This document shows, in pieces, positions 57,323 through 64,000 of a stretch of 64,000 nucleotides of DNA. The DNA is taken from NCBI RefSeq assembly GCF_900114465.1, contig NZ_FOTD01000001.1, positions 186,001 through 250,000 on the forward strand, given 5' to 3'. The translations under genes and the position numbers were made by a program. The notes under the pieces are model-generated. The model was not told the origin of the DNA and did not search any database. It was given only the letters and a program-made list of their open reading frames with translations. This DNA comes from Trichococcus palustris. Lineage in GTDB: Bacteria > Bacillota > Bacilli > Lactobacillales > Aerococcaceae. Position 1 is the first letter of the stretch. Each line of letters opens with the position of its first letter.

Positions 57323-57749
57323 GAATTTGCCCTCTTTTTCTTAATTTTTTAACCCCTTTTTTATGCCTTTTTCGCTAAAAAAAGCATACCATTTTGCCCT
57401 TGATATGACAACCTTTTTAGGGGAACACAACTATACATGTGTTCCTCTTTTTCAGGGCGAAAATCAGCGGATTATGCGGAAATGCATTGCATTCTGACGC
57501 GATTTCGCGAAAGGTCGTGACCGTTCCCCCACGAAACTCCCTCAGAATGCGCGAAAATGGAGAGTCGGAAAAACGATGCAGCATATTAGGATTTTTGTTT
57601 ACCATTCGATTTCCTTCGTCATCTGGATGCGAAGTTTACCCTCCCCCGGTTTTTACGATTCGGCTTGCGGACAGACGACATAAAAAAACCACCCTATCGC
57701 ATCCAGAAAAATCCGGAAATCGATAAGATGGTGTTTTGATAAGTATCTA
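57323..57749. other. Region between recombinase and glgB
   Basis: Holds a hairpin at 57417-57449 (GGGAACACA with TGTGTTCCT, then CTTTTTC) and the glgB terminator. A 62-codon minus-strand frame (57605-57417) with an AAGGA before its ATG is possible but resembles nothing I know. Confidence 0.4.
57682..57737 (-). terminator. Terminator of glgB
   Basis: On the minus strand CACCATCTTATCG (57733-57721) pairs imperfectly with CGATAGGGTGG (57699-57689), followed by TTTTTTT. Confidence 0.7.
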
Positions 57750-59789
57750 CTATAATTTTTTCAATACAATAGCGGTGCGGCTTGGAGAATAGACGGAGAT
57801 TCCCTTTACGTTCGGATCCATATCCAATGGATGGACTTCATATTTTATGTCATGGGCGATACGATTAAAACCGCCGAATTTCTCTTCATCCGTATCCAGC
57901 ACAACCTTGTACTTGCCGTCCCTATGGATCGGTATTTCCAGATTTGCATAGGATTCGGTCGGATGGAAGTTGAAGATGAAAATATGATCTTTCTTCCTGA
58001 AGGCGATGATTTTACGGTTTTCGTCCAGCCACAGTTGCTCAGGAGCCACGCCCATCATGCCTTTCCTGTCCATGAATTGGACCATGGCGCCGTCGAAGTG
58101 TTTCAGGTCTTCATAGCGCAACAATGGATTGTCTGAAATGCTCCACTGTCTGCGGCAATACTTGTAGCTCCAGCCGTTTCCTTCCCTAGGGAAATCGACC
58201 CACTCTGGATGCCCGAATTCATTCCCCATGAAGGTCAGATAGCCTTCGGTACCCATTGAGATGGTGATGAAACGGATCATCTTATGCAATGCGACGGCGC
58301 GGTCAATGGCCATATTTTGGCTTTCCTTGTCCATATGCCAATACATTTCCTTGTCCGCCATGCTGAAGATAAGCGTCTTGTCGCCGACCAAAGCTTGGTC
58401 ATGGGATTCGACATAGCCGATGCGCTTCTCTCCTGGACGGCCGGCACTTAATTCTTTCCAAAGCGTCTGCATGCTCCAATCGTGGTCATTTACCTTGAGC
58501 ATTTTGAACCAATAGTCCGGCATACCCATTGACAGGCGATAATCGAAACCTATTCCGCCGTCTTCGATCGGCAGGCACATGCCCGGCATTCCGCTCATAT
58601 CCTCAGCTACGCTGAGCGCTTCAGGTTTGATTTCCTTAATCAGCTCATTGGCAAATTGCAGGTAGGTGACGGCTTCGACATCCGTGTTCAAGCTGAAGTA
58701 TTTGGCGTAGTTATCGAAAGCTGTCCCCAGCCCGTGGTCATGGTAAAGCATGGAGGTTACGCCGTCGAATCTGAAACCATCCAAATGGTACTCTTCCATC
58801 CAGTATTTTACATTGGACAGCAAAAAGTGGATAACCTCGCGCTTCCCGTAATTGAACAGTTTCGAGTCCCAAGCGCTGTGGGTTCCCTTCTCTCCGGAGT
58901 GGAAGAACTGGTAATCGGTACCGTCGAATTCATTGATGCCTTCATATATGTTTTTGACGGCATGGGACTGCACGATATCCATCAGCACTCTGATCCCCAT
59001 GTCGTGCGCCTTGTCCACGAGCGACTTCAGCTCATCCGGGGTCCCGAAGCGGGAGGAGGCAGCAAAAAAGTTGGATACGTGGTAGCCGAAAGAACCGTAG
59101 TAAGGGTGTTCCATCAGGGCCATGAATTGGATGGTATTGTAACCCAATTCCTTGATCCTTGGCAGAATATTTTCCTCGAATTCCTTGTAGGTTCCGATGG
59201 CTTCCTTTTCCTGCGCCATACCGATATGCGCTTCATAGATGATCGGCTCTTTAGACTTGTCGCCTTGGAAACCCGCATCTTGCCATTTGTAATTTCTGTA
59301 AGGCTTCCAGATTTGACCGCAGAAGTCGTATGTTTCGGGATCCTGTACTGCTCTGGTGACGTACAAAGGAACACGGTCCTTACCTTGGCCATCGTGCACG
59401 ACATGGACCTTCACGCGCGATTGATGCTTCAACGTCCCCTTGCCAGGAATGAATATTTCCCAAATGCCGTTTTCTTTTTTGGTCATTTCATGGGTTGTCC
59501 TATCCCAATCATTGAAATCGCCGATCAAAAATAGCGCATCCGCGGCTGGAGCCCATTCCCGGTAAAACCACCCCGTATTCGTACGATGAAAACCGAAATA
59601 GTCGTGCCCGTTGGCGAAATCTTTGAAGCTCTTGTTTTCGCCCAACAGTTCTTTTTTGACTCCTTCATACCGGCTCATCCGCATTTCAAGATCGCCCTTA
59701 TAAGGCTCTAACCAAGGATCGATTTCCAGTATCCGGAGTCCTTTTTCATCTACCATAACCTCTTTATTAACTGCTTCCTTATTTCGCAT
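57750..59789 (-). CDS. glgB: 1,4-alpha-glucan branching enzyme, GH13_8 (eukaryote-like) type
   Basis: 679 residues. A CBM48 domain (about 60-160, [36 protein letters not shown]) precedes the GH13 barrel. The catalytic nucleophile aspartate is in [15 protein letters not shown] near residue 345, the acid glutamate in [11 protein letters not shown] and the third carboxylate in YVESHDQAL. The size and the GFDGF/[13 protein letters not shown] pattern place it in the GH13_8 group with plant and animal enzymes, rather than the longer GH13_9 bacterial GlgB. It forms alpha-1,6 branches in glycogen. No glgC, glgD, glgA or glgP genes are nearby. The 3' end is duplicated 1.25 kb downstream. Confidence 0.94.
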   Translation of the reverse strand: [679 protein letters not shown]

Positions 59790-60125
59790 TTACACTTCAC
59801 TCGCTTTACCATTAGTATTTTAATTTGAATCTTAACCATGTTAGCTTGTCATCCGGCTTTGCCGTTCCAACGCTTCTACCGGTTTATCCATGATACTCTC
59901 TTAAAAAGTAAATAATGTGACTATTGCTCGCCCAAATGACGGGTCTTATCCTTATTATATTCTAATTTCACTGTTTCTGAAACAAAATTTTATTCCAACA
60001 AAGATACATGATATTCCAAAATTGATTTCTGAGGAATAAAGTAATAAGGTTTACTTCAGTAAAATAAGGTATAATATATTTGTTGAAGAGATTCTCTTTA
60101 AGGACAAGAAAAGTAGGTGAACAAA
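59790..60125. other. Divergent intergenic region between glgB and a small gene
   Basis: Contains TATAAT (60070-60075) with a poor -35 before the small plus-strand gene at 60126. No clear glgB promoter was recognised. Confidence 0.4.
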
Positions 60126-60263
60126 GTGGGGAAATATCAATTGGATTACAAAGGTCAGGCAGCTGTGACGAAGTTTCATGAAAAACAGACGCCTGCCAAA
60201 TTTGATAAAAAGCAACAACTTGAAAAAATACGTGCGGAGTATTTGAAAAAGAAGCAAAAATAA
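60126..60263 (+). CDS. Small basic hypothetical protein
   Basis: 45 residues from GTG, with AGGTGA 9 bases upstream and TATAAT at 60070-60075. The product is MGKYQLDYKGQAAVTKFHEK followed by QTPAKFDKKQQLEKIRAEYL and KKKQK: soluble, strongly basic, likely helical at the C-terminus. A GTG start and good upstream signals support it. Similar short basic proteins are common in this order, but I cannot name a function. An IS200/IS605 remnant begins just after its stop. Confidence 0.6.
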   Translation: MGKYQLDYKGQAAVTKFHEKQTPAKFDKKQQLEKIRAEYLKKKQK

Positions 60264-60267
60264 ACAG

Positions 60268-60351
60268 GTGAACTACATCGGCACTGAAGTACCGAGCTTC
60301 TGGGAACACCCATAACTTGTCTAGCGAGCGTTTCAGCTCCAGGACAGCGGT
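60268..60351 (-). other. IS200/IS605 right end with omega-RNA-like tail
   Basis: Downstream of the tnpB stop lies the kind of structured 3' end seen in these elements: the hairpin CGGTAC-TTCA-GTGCCG-like at 60274-60292 (minus strand) and a TTCAC end near 60268. In active elements this region forms the guide RNA of TnpB and the transposase recognition hairpin. Confidence 0.45.
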
Positions 60352-60954
60352 TTAGGCTGGTTTTACCAAGGTTTGTCCCAAACCAATCGAGAGAATATTT
60401 TTTGCGGCGTTTACGTCGCGGTCGTGATGCGCGTGGCAGTTTGGACAGTCCCATTCGCGGATATCCAAGGCGTGCTTGCCGTCATCAAAGCCACAACTGG
60501 AGCAGATTTGAGAGGTCTTGTATGGGTTGACCACAATTAATTCCTTGCCGTATTTGACGCATTTGTACGCCAATTGGCTACGGATTTCACGCCAGAATTG
60601 TGCAGCTATGCTTCGGGCTAGTTGATGATTTTTCATAAGATTGGCCGTTTGTAAATCCTCCAAAACGATAACATCAAAGTCACGAACCAACTTCGTCGTC
60701 AGCTTATGCAGGCGGTCTTGCCGTTGGTTCTTTTCTTTTTGGTAGATACGCGCGCGTTGCTCTTTGGCCCGCTGATAGTTTTCGGCTTCCGTCAGCGTGG
60801 TGCCGTTTTGTTTGGCTTTTCGCGCACGACGGGCCACGCGTCTTTCCCAATATAATCGTTTCGGTGCGAGCTGTTCATGGGAACGAACGGTTTTGATTTT
60901 ATCGCCCGTAGACAAGACCATAAGGTCTGACTCACCCATATCAATTCCGACCAT
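60352..60954 (-). pseudogene. tnpB: tnpB, 5'-truncated RNA-guided nuclease of an IS200/IS605 element
   Basis: 200 residues, about the C-terminal half of a TnpB. All three RuvC carboxylates remain: GIDMG at the start, VLEDLQT near residue 97, and DRDVNAAKNI near residue 179, with the zinc ribbon CSSCG and CPNC between. The N-terminal wedge/REC part is missing; the frame opens directly at the RuvC I motif, and the upstream DNA belongs to the truncated tnpA. Intact TnpB cuts DNA guided by an RNA from its own 3' end; this copy is presumably inactive. Confidence 0.85.
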
Positions 60955-60956
60955 CT

Positions 60957-61274
60957 GATGCGTTTAATGAAATTACCATCATCGAAATGGAAGTGGTGGA
61001 CGACCACACCCACATGGTTGTGTCATTTCCGCCGCACAACTCCATTAGTTCCGTCATGAAAGCGCTGAAAGGTCCTTCTGCACGGGAATGGTTTAAGCAG
61101 TTCCCTGCAACGAAGCAACTCTTGTGGGGCGGCCCATTATGGTCGGGCAGTTACTTTGCTAGTACCGTAGGGGACGTATCCCAAGCGGTTGTACTGCAAT
61201 ATGTGCAAAACCAACTGACGCCCTTTATAAAGCGGAGCAAAACGCGTCAAAAAACCTTGGAAACGGAACGATGA
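60957..61274 (+). pseudogene. tnpA: tnpA, 5'-truncated Y1 transposase of the same IS200/IS605 element
   Basis: About 105 codons of the C-terminal part. The HUH histidine motif is in DDHTHMVVSF and the catalytic tyrosine in SGSYFASTVGD; the KGPSAREWFK segment is typical. The first third is missing. The two genes diverge and both lack their 5' ends at the same junction near 60955-60960, so one deletion removed both starts. Coding from the internal ATG at 60987 is unlikely to give an active enzyme. Confidence 0.85.
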
Positions 61275-61420
61275 CGTGGGAGATACCCTTAGACCCATTT
61301 TGGATAACTATATATGAATTGAATTAATTTTTTCAATATAAGAAGATTATCCGAATTCACTGTACTAGTCGTTGTATATCCATTATAATTTTCATATCAC
61401 ATATTTAATGGAGGGTTAAG

Positions 61421-61891
61421 ATGAAAATAGCATTTTCCAGTGACCACGCAGGCTTTGCATTGAAGGAAGAAATCAAAACGTTACTTGCTAAAGAAGGCCA
61501 CGAAATTATTGACTTTGGACCGTATAACGAAGAACCTTGTGACTTATCAGACTATGTATACCCTGCTTCCCTTGCGGTAGCTGAAGAAAAAGCGGACAGA
61601 GGCATATTTGTCGATGGCGTTGGCTACGGAAGCGCTATGATCGCCAACAAAATATACGGCGTCTATGCAGCCGTCTGCCAGGATCCGTTTTGCGCTAAAC
61701 TAGCACGTTCCCATTCCAATACGAATGTTTTATGCCTTGGAGGGAAGATCATCGGTTCTGGAATCGCCCTTGAAATAGTGAATGTTTGGATGAGCACGGA
61801 TTATCTCAGTCATGTTGAGCGGTATACCAACAGGGTAGATAAGGTAAAACAGATTGCTGAAAAACATTTAAAAAGGTTGGATGAAGTTTAA
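61421..61891 (+). CDS. RpiB/LacA/LacB-family sugar-phosphate isomerase-like protein, atypical
   Basis: 156 residues of the RpiB/LacAB fold: AFSSDHAGFALKEEIKTLLAKEGHEIIDFGPYNEEPCDLSDYVYPA at the start and RSHSNTNVLCLGGKIIGSGIALEIVNVWM later. RpiB uses a catalytic cysteine in a CGTG loop. Here the same position reads FVDGVGYGSAMIANK, with Asp and Val in place of Cys and Thr. It may act on a different sugar phosphate or be a non-catalytic relative, a variation known among RpiB-like proteins of polyol pathways. Stand-alone; GGAGG before ATG. Confidence 0.82.
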   Translation: MKIAFSSDHAGFALKEEIKTLLAKEGHEIIDFGPYNEEPCDLSDYVYPASLAVAEEKADRGIFVDGVGYGSAMIANKIYGVYAAVCQDPFCAKLARSHSNTNVLCLGGKIIGSGIALEIVNVWMSTDYLSHVERYTNRVDKVKQIAEKHLKRLDEV

Positions 61892-62105
61892 AAAATGAAG
61901 ATCACCGCTTTCAGCAACCAATGGTAGCACATTTTTCCCATTAAATGAGATATCTAAAATCATTATTGCATGCAAAAGCATCGAAGTTTCTTTTTAATAG
62001 GAAAATTCGATGCTTTTTGATTTTGCTTCCAGGTAAATCAATCGAAAGGGATAAAAACGAAACAGACCTGACTGCTCCCCACAGCTGTAGCAAGAGACTG
62101 GATGC
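61892..62105. other. Gene-free spacer
   Basis: GCATCGAAGTTT and a nearby AAATTCGATGC form an imperfect hairpin (61977-62015) with T run, a plausible terminator of the RpiB-like gene. Confidence 0.5.
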
Positions 62106-62522
62106 TCATTCCAACAGATATTCGATTGCCTTGCGGTATTTTTCAGCCCGATCCCGATCCTTTTGGGTTATCTGCTCCAAACGGCTCAAATCCGAATTGT
62201 GCTTGAGATCCGCCAATTTTACGGCAGTGGCCAGTCGGTTCATTTTTACGCCTGCTAAATACTCCGCATAGGTTTGGTTGTGCTTTTTGGTCAATGCTTC
62301 AACGGCTTCGACAACCGCAACCGGCAGCCCCTTGGCCAATAGCCCGCTGGCTGTCATGTCCGTGTCCTCGATGATATCATGCAGCATGGCGACAGCCTTT
62401 TCTTCATCTGTCGTCACCATTGAAGCCACTTGCAGCGGATGCAGGATGTAATCCGCCCCGGCCTTATCCTTTTGTCCGGCATGCGCCTCTTTCGCAATTT
62501 CAAACGCCAATTTCTTTAACAT
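62106..62522 (-). CDS. Stand-alone HD-domain protein (SpoT-hydrolase-like)
   Basis: 138 residues from the ATG at 62522, preceded by AGGGGAGGCGCAACC; a start at 62546 is less likely. KEAHAGQKDKAGADYILHPLQVA and AVAMLHDIIEDTD (HD metal motif near residue 48) followed by HNSDLSRL match the N-terminal hydrolase half of RelA/SpoT, as in small alarmone hydrolases of the MESH1 type. Likely a (p)ppGpp or other nucleotide pyrophosphohydrolase; not proven. A decayed relative exists at 53.9 kb. Confidence 0.85.
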   Translation of the reverse strand: MLKKLAFEIAKEAHAGQKDKAGADYILHPLQVASMVTTDEEKAVAMLHDIIEDTDMTASGLLAKGLPVAVVEAVEALTKKHNQTYAEYLAGVKMNRLATAVKLADLKHNSDLSRLEQITQKDRDRAEKYRKAIEYLLE

Positions 62523-62685
62523 GGTTGCGCCTCCCCTTTTGTTCATTATAATCGATAATCGATATTAATTTCTCTACTTCCTGATCAGACAGAACAGAAA
62601 ATATTTCTTCAATGTTTTTAGCGTGTAATAGAAATATTCTGTCCATCAACTCACGCCCGTTATCTGTAATTGCTGTAAAAATCAC
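62500..62685 (-). pseudogene. C-terminal remnant of a MarR regulator
   Basis: The frame reads FTAITDNGRELMDRIF and LLHAKNIEEIFSVLSDQEVE, the wing end and dimerisation helix of a MarR protein. The N-terminal HTH half is missing: upstream codons run into a stop 9 codons before (about 62700). The frame also overlaps the start of the HD gene by 23 bases. A broken gene. Confidence 0.65.
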
Positions 62686-62700
62686 ATGTCGTTCGAATCA

Positions 62701-62891
62701 TTGAAGATTAAGACGAGGGTGATTTATCGGACGGACAATCCGATGCTGCGCAGCATCGAAGAATGCCTACAATTAATCACAGATAAAACAAAATGTAGCC
62801 GCCTTGCTCTTGGGGGGTGCCCGCAAATAAGGCCCCATGAAGTTAGTGTTATAACCTTTTTCGTTTTCCAATTCCAGAAATCGGAAAACAA
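62701..62891. other. Gene-free region before the PTS promoter
   Basis: A GATGCTGCGCAGCATC palindrome (62741-62756) and a G run near 62810 are the only structures seen. Confidence 0.4.
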
Positions 62892-62920
62892 TTGAACTAA
62901 TCTGTAAGCGGTTTTATAAT
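62892..62920 (+). promoter_or_regulatory. Sigma-A promoter with a cre site over the -10
   Basis: TTGAAC (62892-62897), 17 bases, TATAAT (62915-62920). TGTAAGCGGTTTTA (62903-62916) fits the CcpA consensus TGWNANCGNTNWCA at all but one position and covers the spacer and -10, the placement of a repressing cre. Confidence 0.75.
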
Positions 62921-62959
62921 TTTGTGTATACCCGGGGAATACATAAAAGGAGAATCATT

Positions 62960-64000
62960 ATGAATCATACAGAAACCGCAAAAGAAATCATTCAAATAAT
63001 CGGTGCAGATAACGTCACTTATTTAACGCATTGCGCAACCCGCCTCCGTTTCAATGTTAAGGACATTTCCATCGTTAACATGGAGAAATTGGATAGAGTC
63101 GAAGGGGTCATCAAATCCCAATATAAAAATGGACAACTACAAGTGATCATCGGCGCAAAAGTTGGTGGAGTCTTTGAAGAAATGCAGAAGATGATAAACT
63201 TGAGCGAAGATGTCATCGTGCAGAAGACCGAAACGAAGAAAAATGTGCTTTCACAAATTATCGAAACGATATCAGGAGTTTTTGGACCAGTGATTCCAGT
63301 CTTGATCGGCTGCGGGATGATAAAATCCGTTACCGCTGTTTTGACCACTTTTTCCCTTATATCAACTGAAAGCAGCACGTTTGCCATTTTTAATATGATC
63401 GGTGATCTATTGTTTTATTTCTTTCCTTTCTTTCTGGCTGTCAGTTCGGCAAAAAAGTTCAAGACCAATGAGTTTTTGGCAATAGCTCTTGCCGGCGCAT
63501 TGATGTATCCCACGATTCAGAATGGTGCTTTGCAGGCTGCAGAGACTGGCGTGAAAGCTTTGTCTTTTATGGGACTGCCGATTTTATTAGTGAATTATAA
63601 ATCTACAATCATTCCCATCATCATCAGTGTCTGGATTATGTCTTATGTGTATCGGTTCATCAACAAACTAATCCCTGACACTTTTAAAGTGCTTTTTGTC
63701 CCGATGCTTGTGCTTTTCATCATGGTTCCGCTTGAATTGATAGCGATTGGACCGTTCGGCTCATACATCGGCCAAAGCGTGGCGCAGTTCGTCACGTGGC
63801 TATACAACGTCAATGGTGTTCTCGGCGCCTTCTTGTTCGGAACTTTCCGTCCATTACTGATAATCCTGGGGATGCACTATGCAATCACTCCAATCAATAC
63901 GCAATTGATTGCAGAATACGGCTTTTCCGTCATCTCTCCGGCCAATCTGACCGGCAATTTGGCTCAAGCGGGTGCAACGTTGGCCGTATTCTTCCTGCTA
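62960..64000 (+). CDS. PTS beta-glucoside/sucrose-family EIIBC, partial at window end
   Basis: 347 codons are visible and the frame is open at the edge. The EIIB domain (about 1-90) has the phosphocysteine Cys25 in LTHCATRLRFNVKD. The EIIC domain starts near residue 105 with SGVFGPVIPVLIGCGMIKS and includes FFPFFLAVSSAKKFKTNEFLAIALAGALMYP and RPLLIILGMHYAITP, all typical of the glucose-glucoside (Glc) superfamily, beta-glucoside branch. Whether an EIIA domain follows cannot be seen. The substrate is likely a beta-glucoside, trehalose or sucrose. AAAGGAG before ATG; promoter with a CcpA site upstream. Confidence 0.9.
   Translation, partial: MNHTETAKEIIQIIGADNVTYLTHCATRLRFNVKDISIVNMEKLDRVEGVIKSQYKNGQLQVIIGAKVGGVFEEMQKMINLSEDVIVQKTETKKNVLSQIIETISGVFGPVIPVLIGCGMIKSVTAVLTTFSLISTESSTFAIFNMIGDLLFYFFPFFLAVSSAKKFKTNEFLAIALAGALMYPTIQNGALQAAETGVKALSFMGLPILLVNYKSTIIPIIISVWIMSYVYRFINKLIPDTFKVLFVPMLVLFIMVPLELIAIGPFGSYIGQSVAQFVTWLYNVNGVLGAFLFGTFRPLLIILGMHYAITPINTQLIAEYGFSVISPANLTGNLAQAGATLAVFFLL

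Noticed and set aside
57417-57605. 62-codon minus-strand frame near glgB
   Set aside because: Only a weak ribosome site and no recognisable similarity; mentioned under the intergenic entry but not called as a gene.

Overview
The window looks like a chromosomal segment of a low-to-medium GC Gram-positive bacterium of the order Lactobacillales, most likely Carnobacteriaceae (Trichococcus- or Carnobacterium-like). The pointers are AGGAGG-type ribosome binding sites, mannose-family PTS genes under a LevR-type sigma-54 activator with rpoN nearby, PyrR attenuation of the pyr genes, RqcH, lipobox-type binding proteins and CcpA- and CodY-like sites. The genus is inferred from gene content only.

Layout. 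0-2.4 kb: an orphan ribbon-helix-helix antitoxin, then a MarR regulator and an old-yellow-enzyme reductase sharing an operator motif. 2.5-9.4 kb: a mannose-family PTS (LevR-like activator, -24/-12 promoter, EIIAB, EIIC, EIID, ManO/DUF956, an extra EIIB). 9.7-14 kb: CutC, a membrane protein/XRE pair, and a coupled pair of envelope proteins (DUF4015 and a YkyA-NodB fusion). 14-19.4 kb: lspA, rluD and pyrR-pyrK-pyrD-pyrF-pyrE behind a PyrR attenuator. 19.7-27.8 kb: rpoN, a 1452-residue acyl-CoA-dehydratase-activase fusion, rqcH. 27.8-29.4 kb: a long non-coding stretch ending in an elaborate leader. 29.4-34.3 kb: a TrpXYZ-type ABC transporter, an S66 peptidase with a short C-terminus, and diaminopimelate dehydrogenase. 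34.3-42.2 kb: pyrB-pyrC behind two PyrR sites in tandem, a YczE-type membrane protein, NrdH, Xpt, OsmC, a double-domain PPK2 and CoaBC. 42-46.8 kb: non-coding DNA, a second S66 peptidase, small regulatory proteins and an ABC ATPase. 46.9-51.9 kb: ilvB-ilvN-ilvC-ilvA with a leader-peptide attenuator. 52-64 kb: OppA, a VOC protein, a putative glycosyltransferase, then scarred DNA (HD pseudogene, duplicated glgB 3' end beside a lone tyrosine recombinase, gutted IS200/IS605 element, MarR remnant) around intact glgB, an atypical RpiB-like protein, an HD protein and the start of a beta-glucoside-type PTS gene.

How it works together. Most recognisable genes are housekeeping biosynthesis, and the notable feature is the density of RNA-level control: one PyrR attenuator before pyrR, two before pyrB, a Leu/Ile/Val-rich leader peptide before ilvB, and a less expected leader before the TrpXYZ-type transporter. 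That last one has a consensus promoter, a 20-codon ORF with a single Trp codon near its end, and four segments that can form mutually exclusive stems ending in a terminator. It is my best candidate for an undescribed regulatory system here. The second theme is gene wreckage between 53.9 and 62.7 kb. No rRNA, tRNA or CRISPR array was seen.
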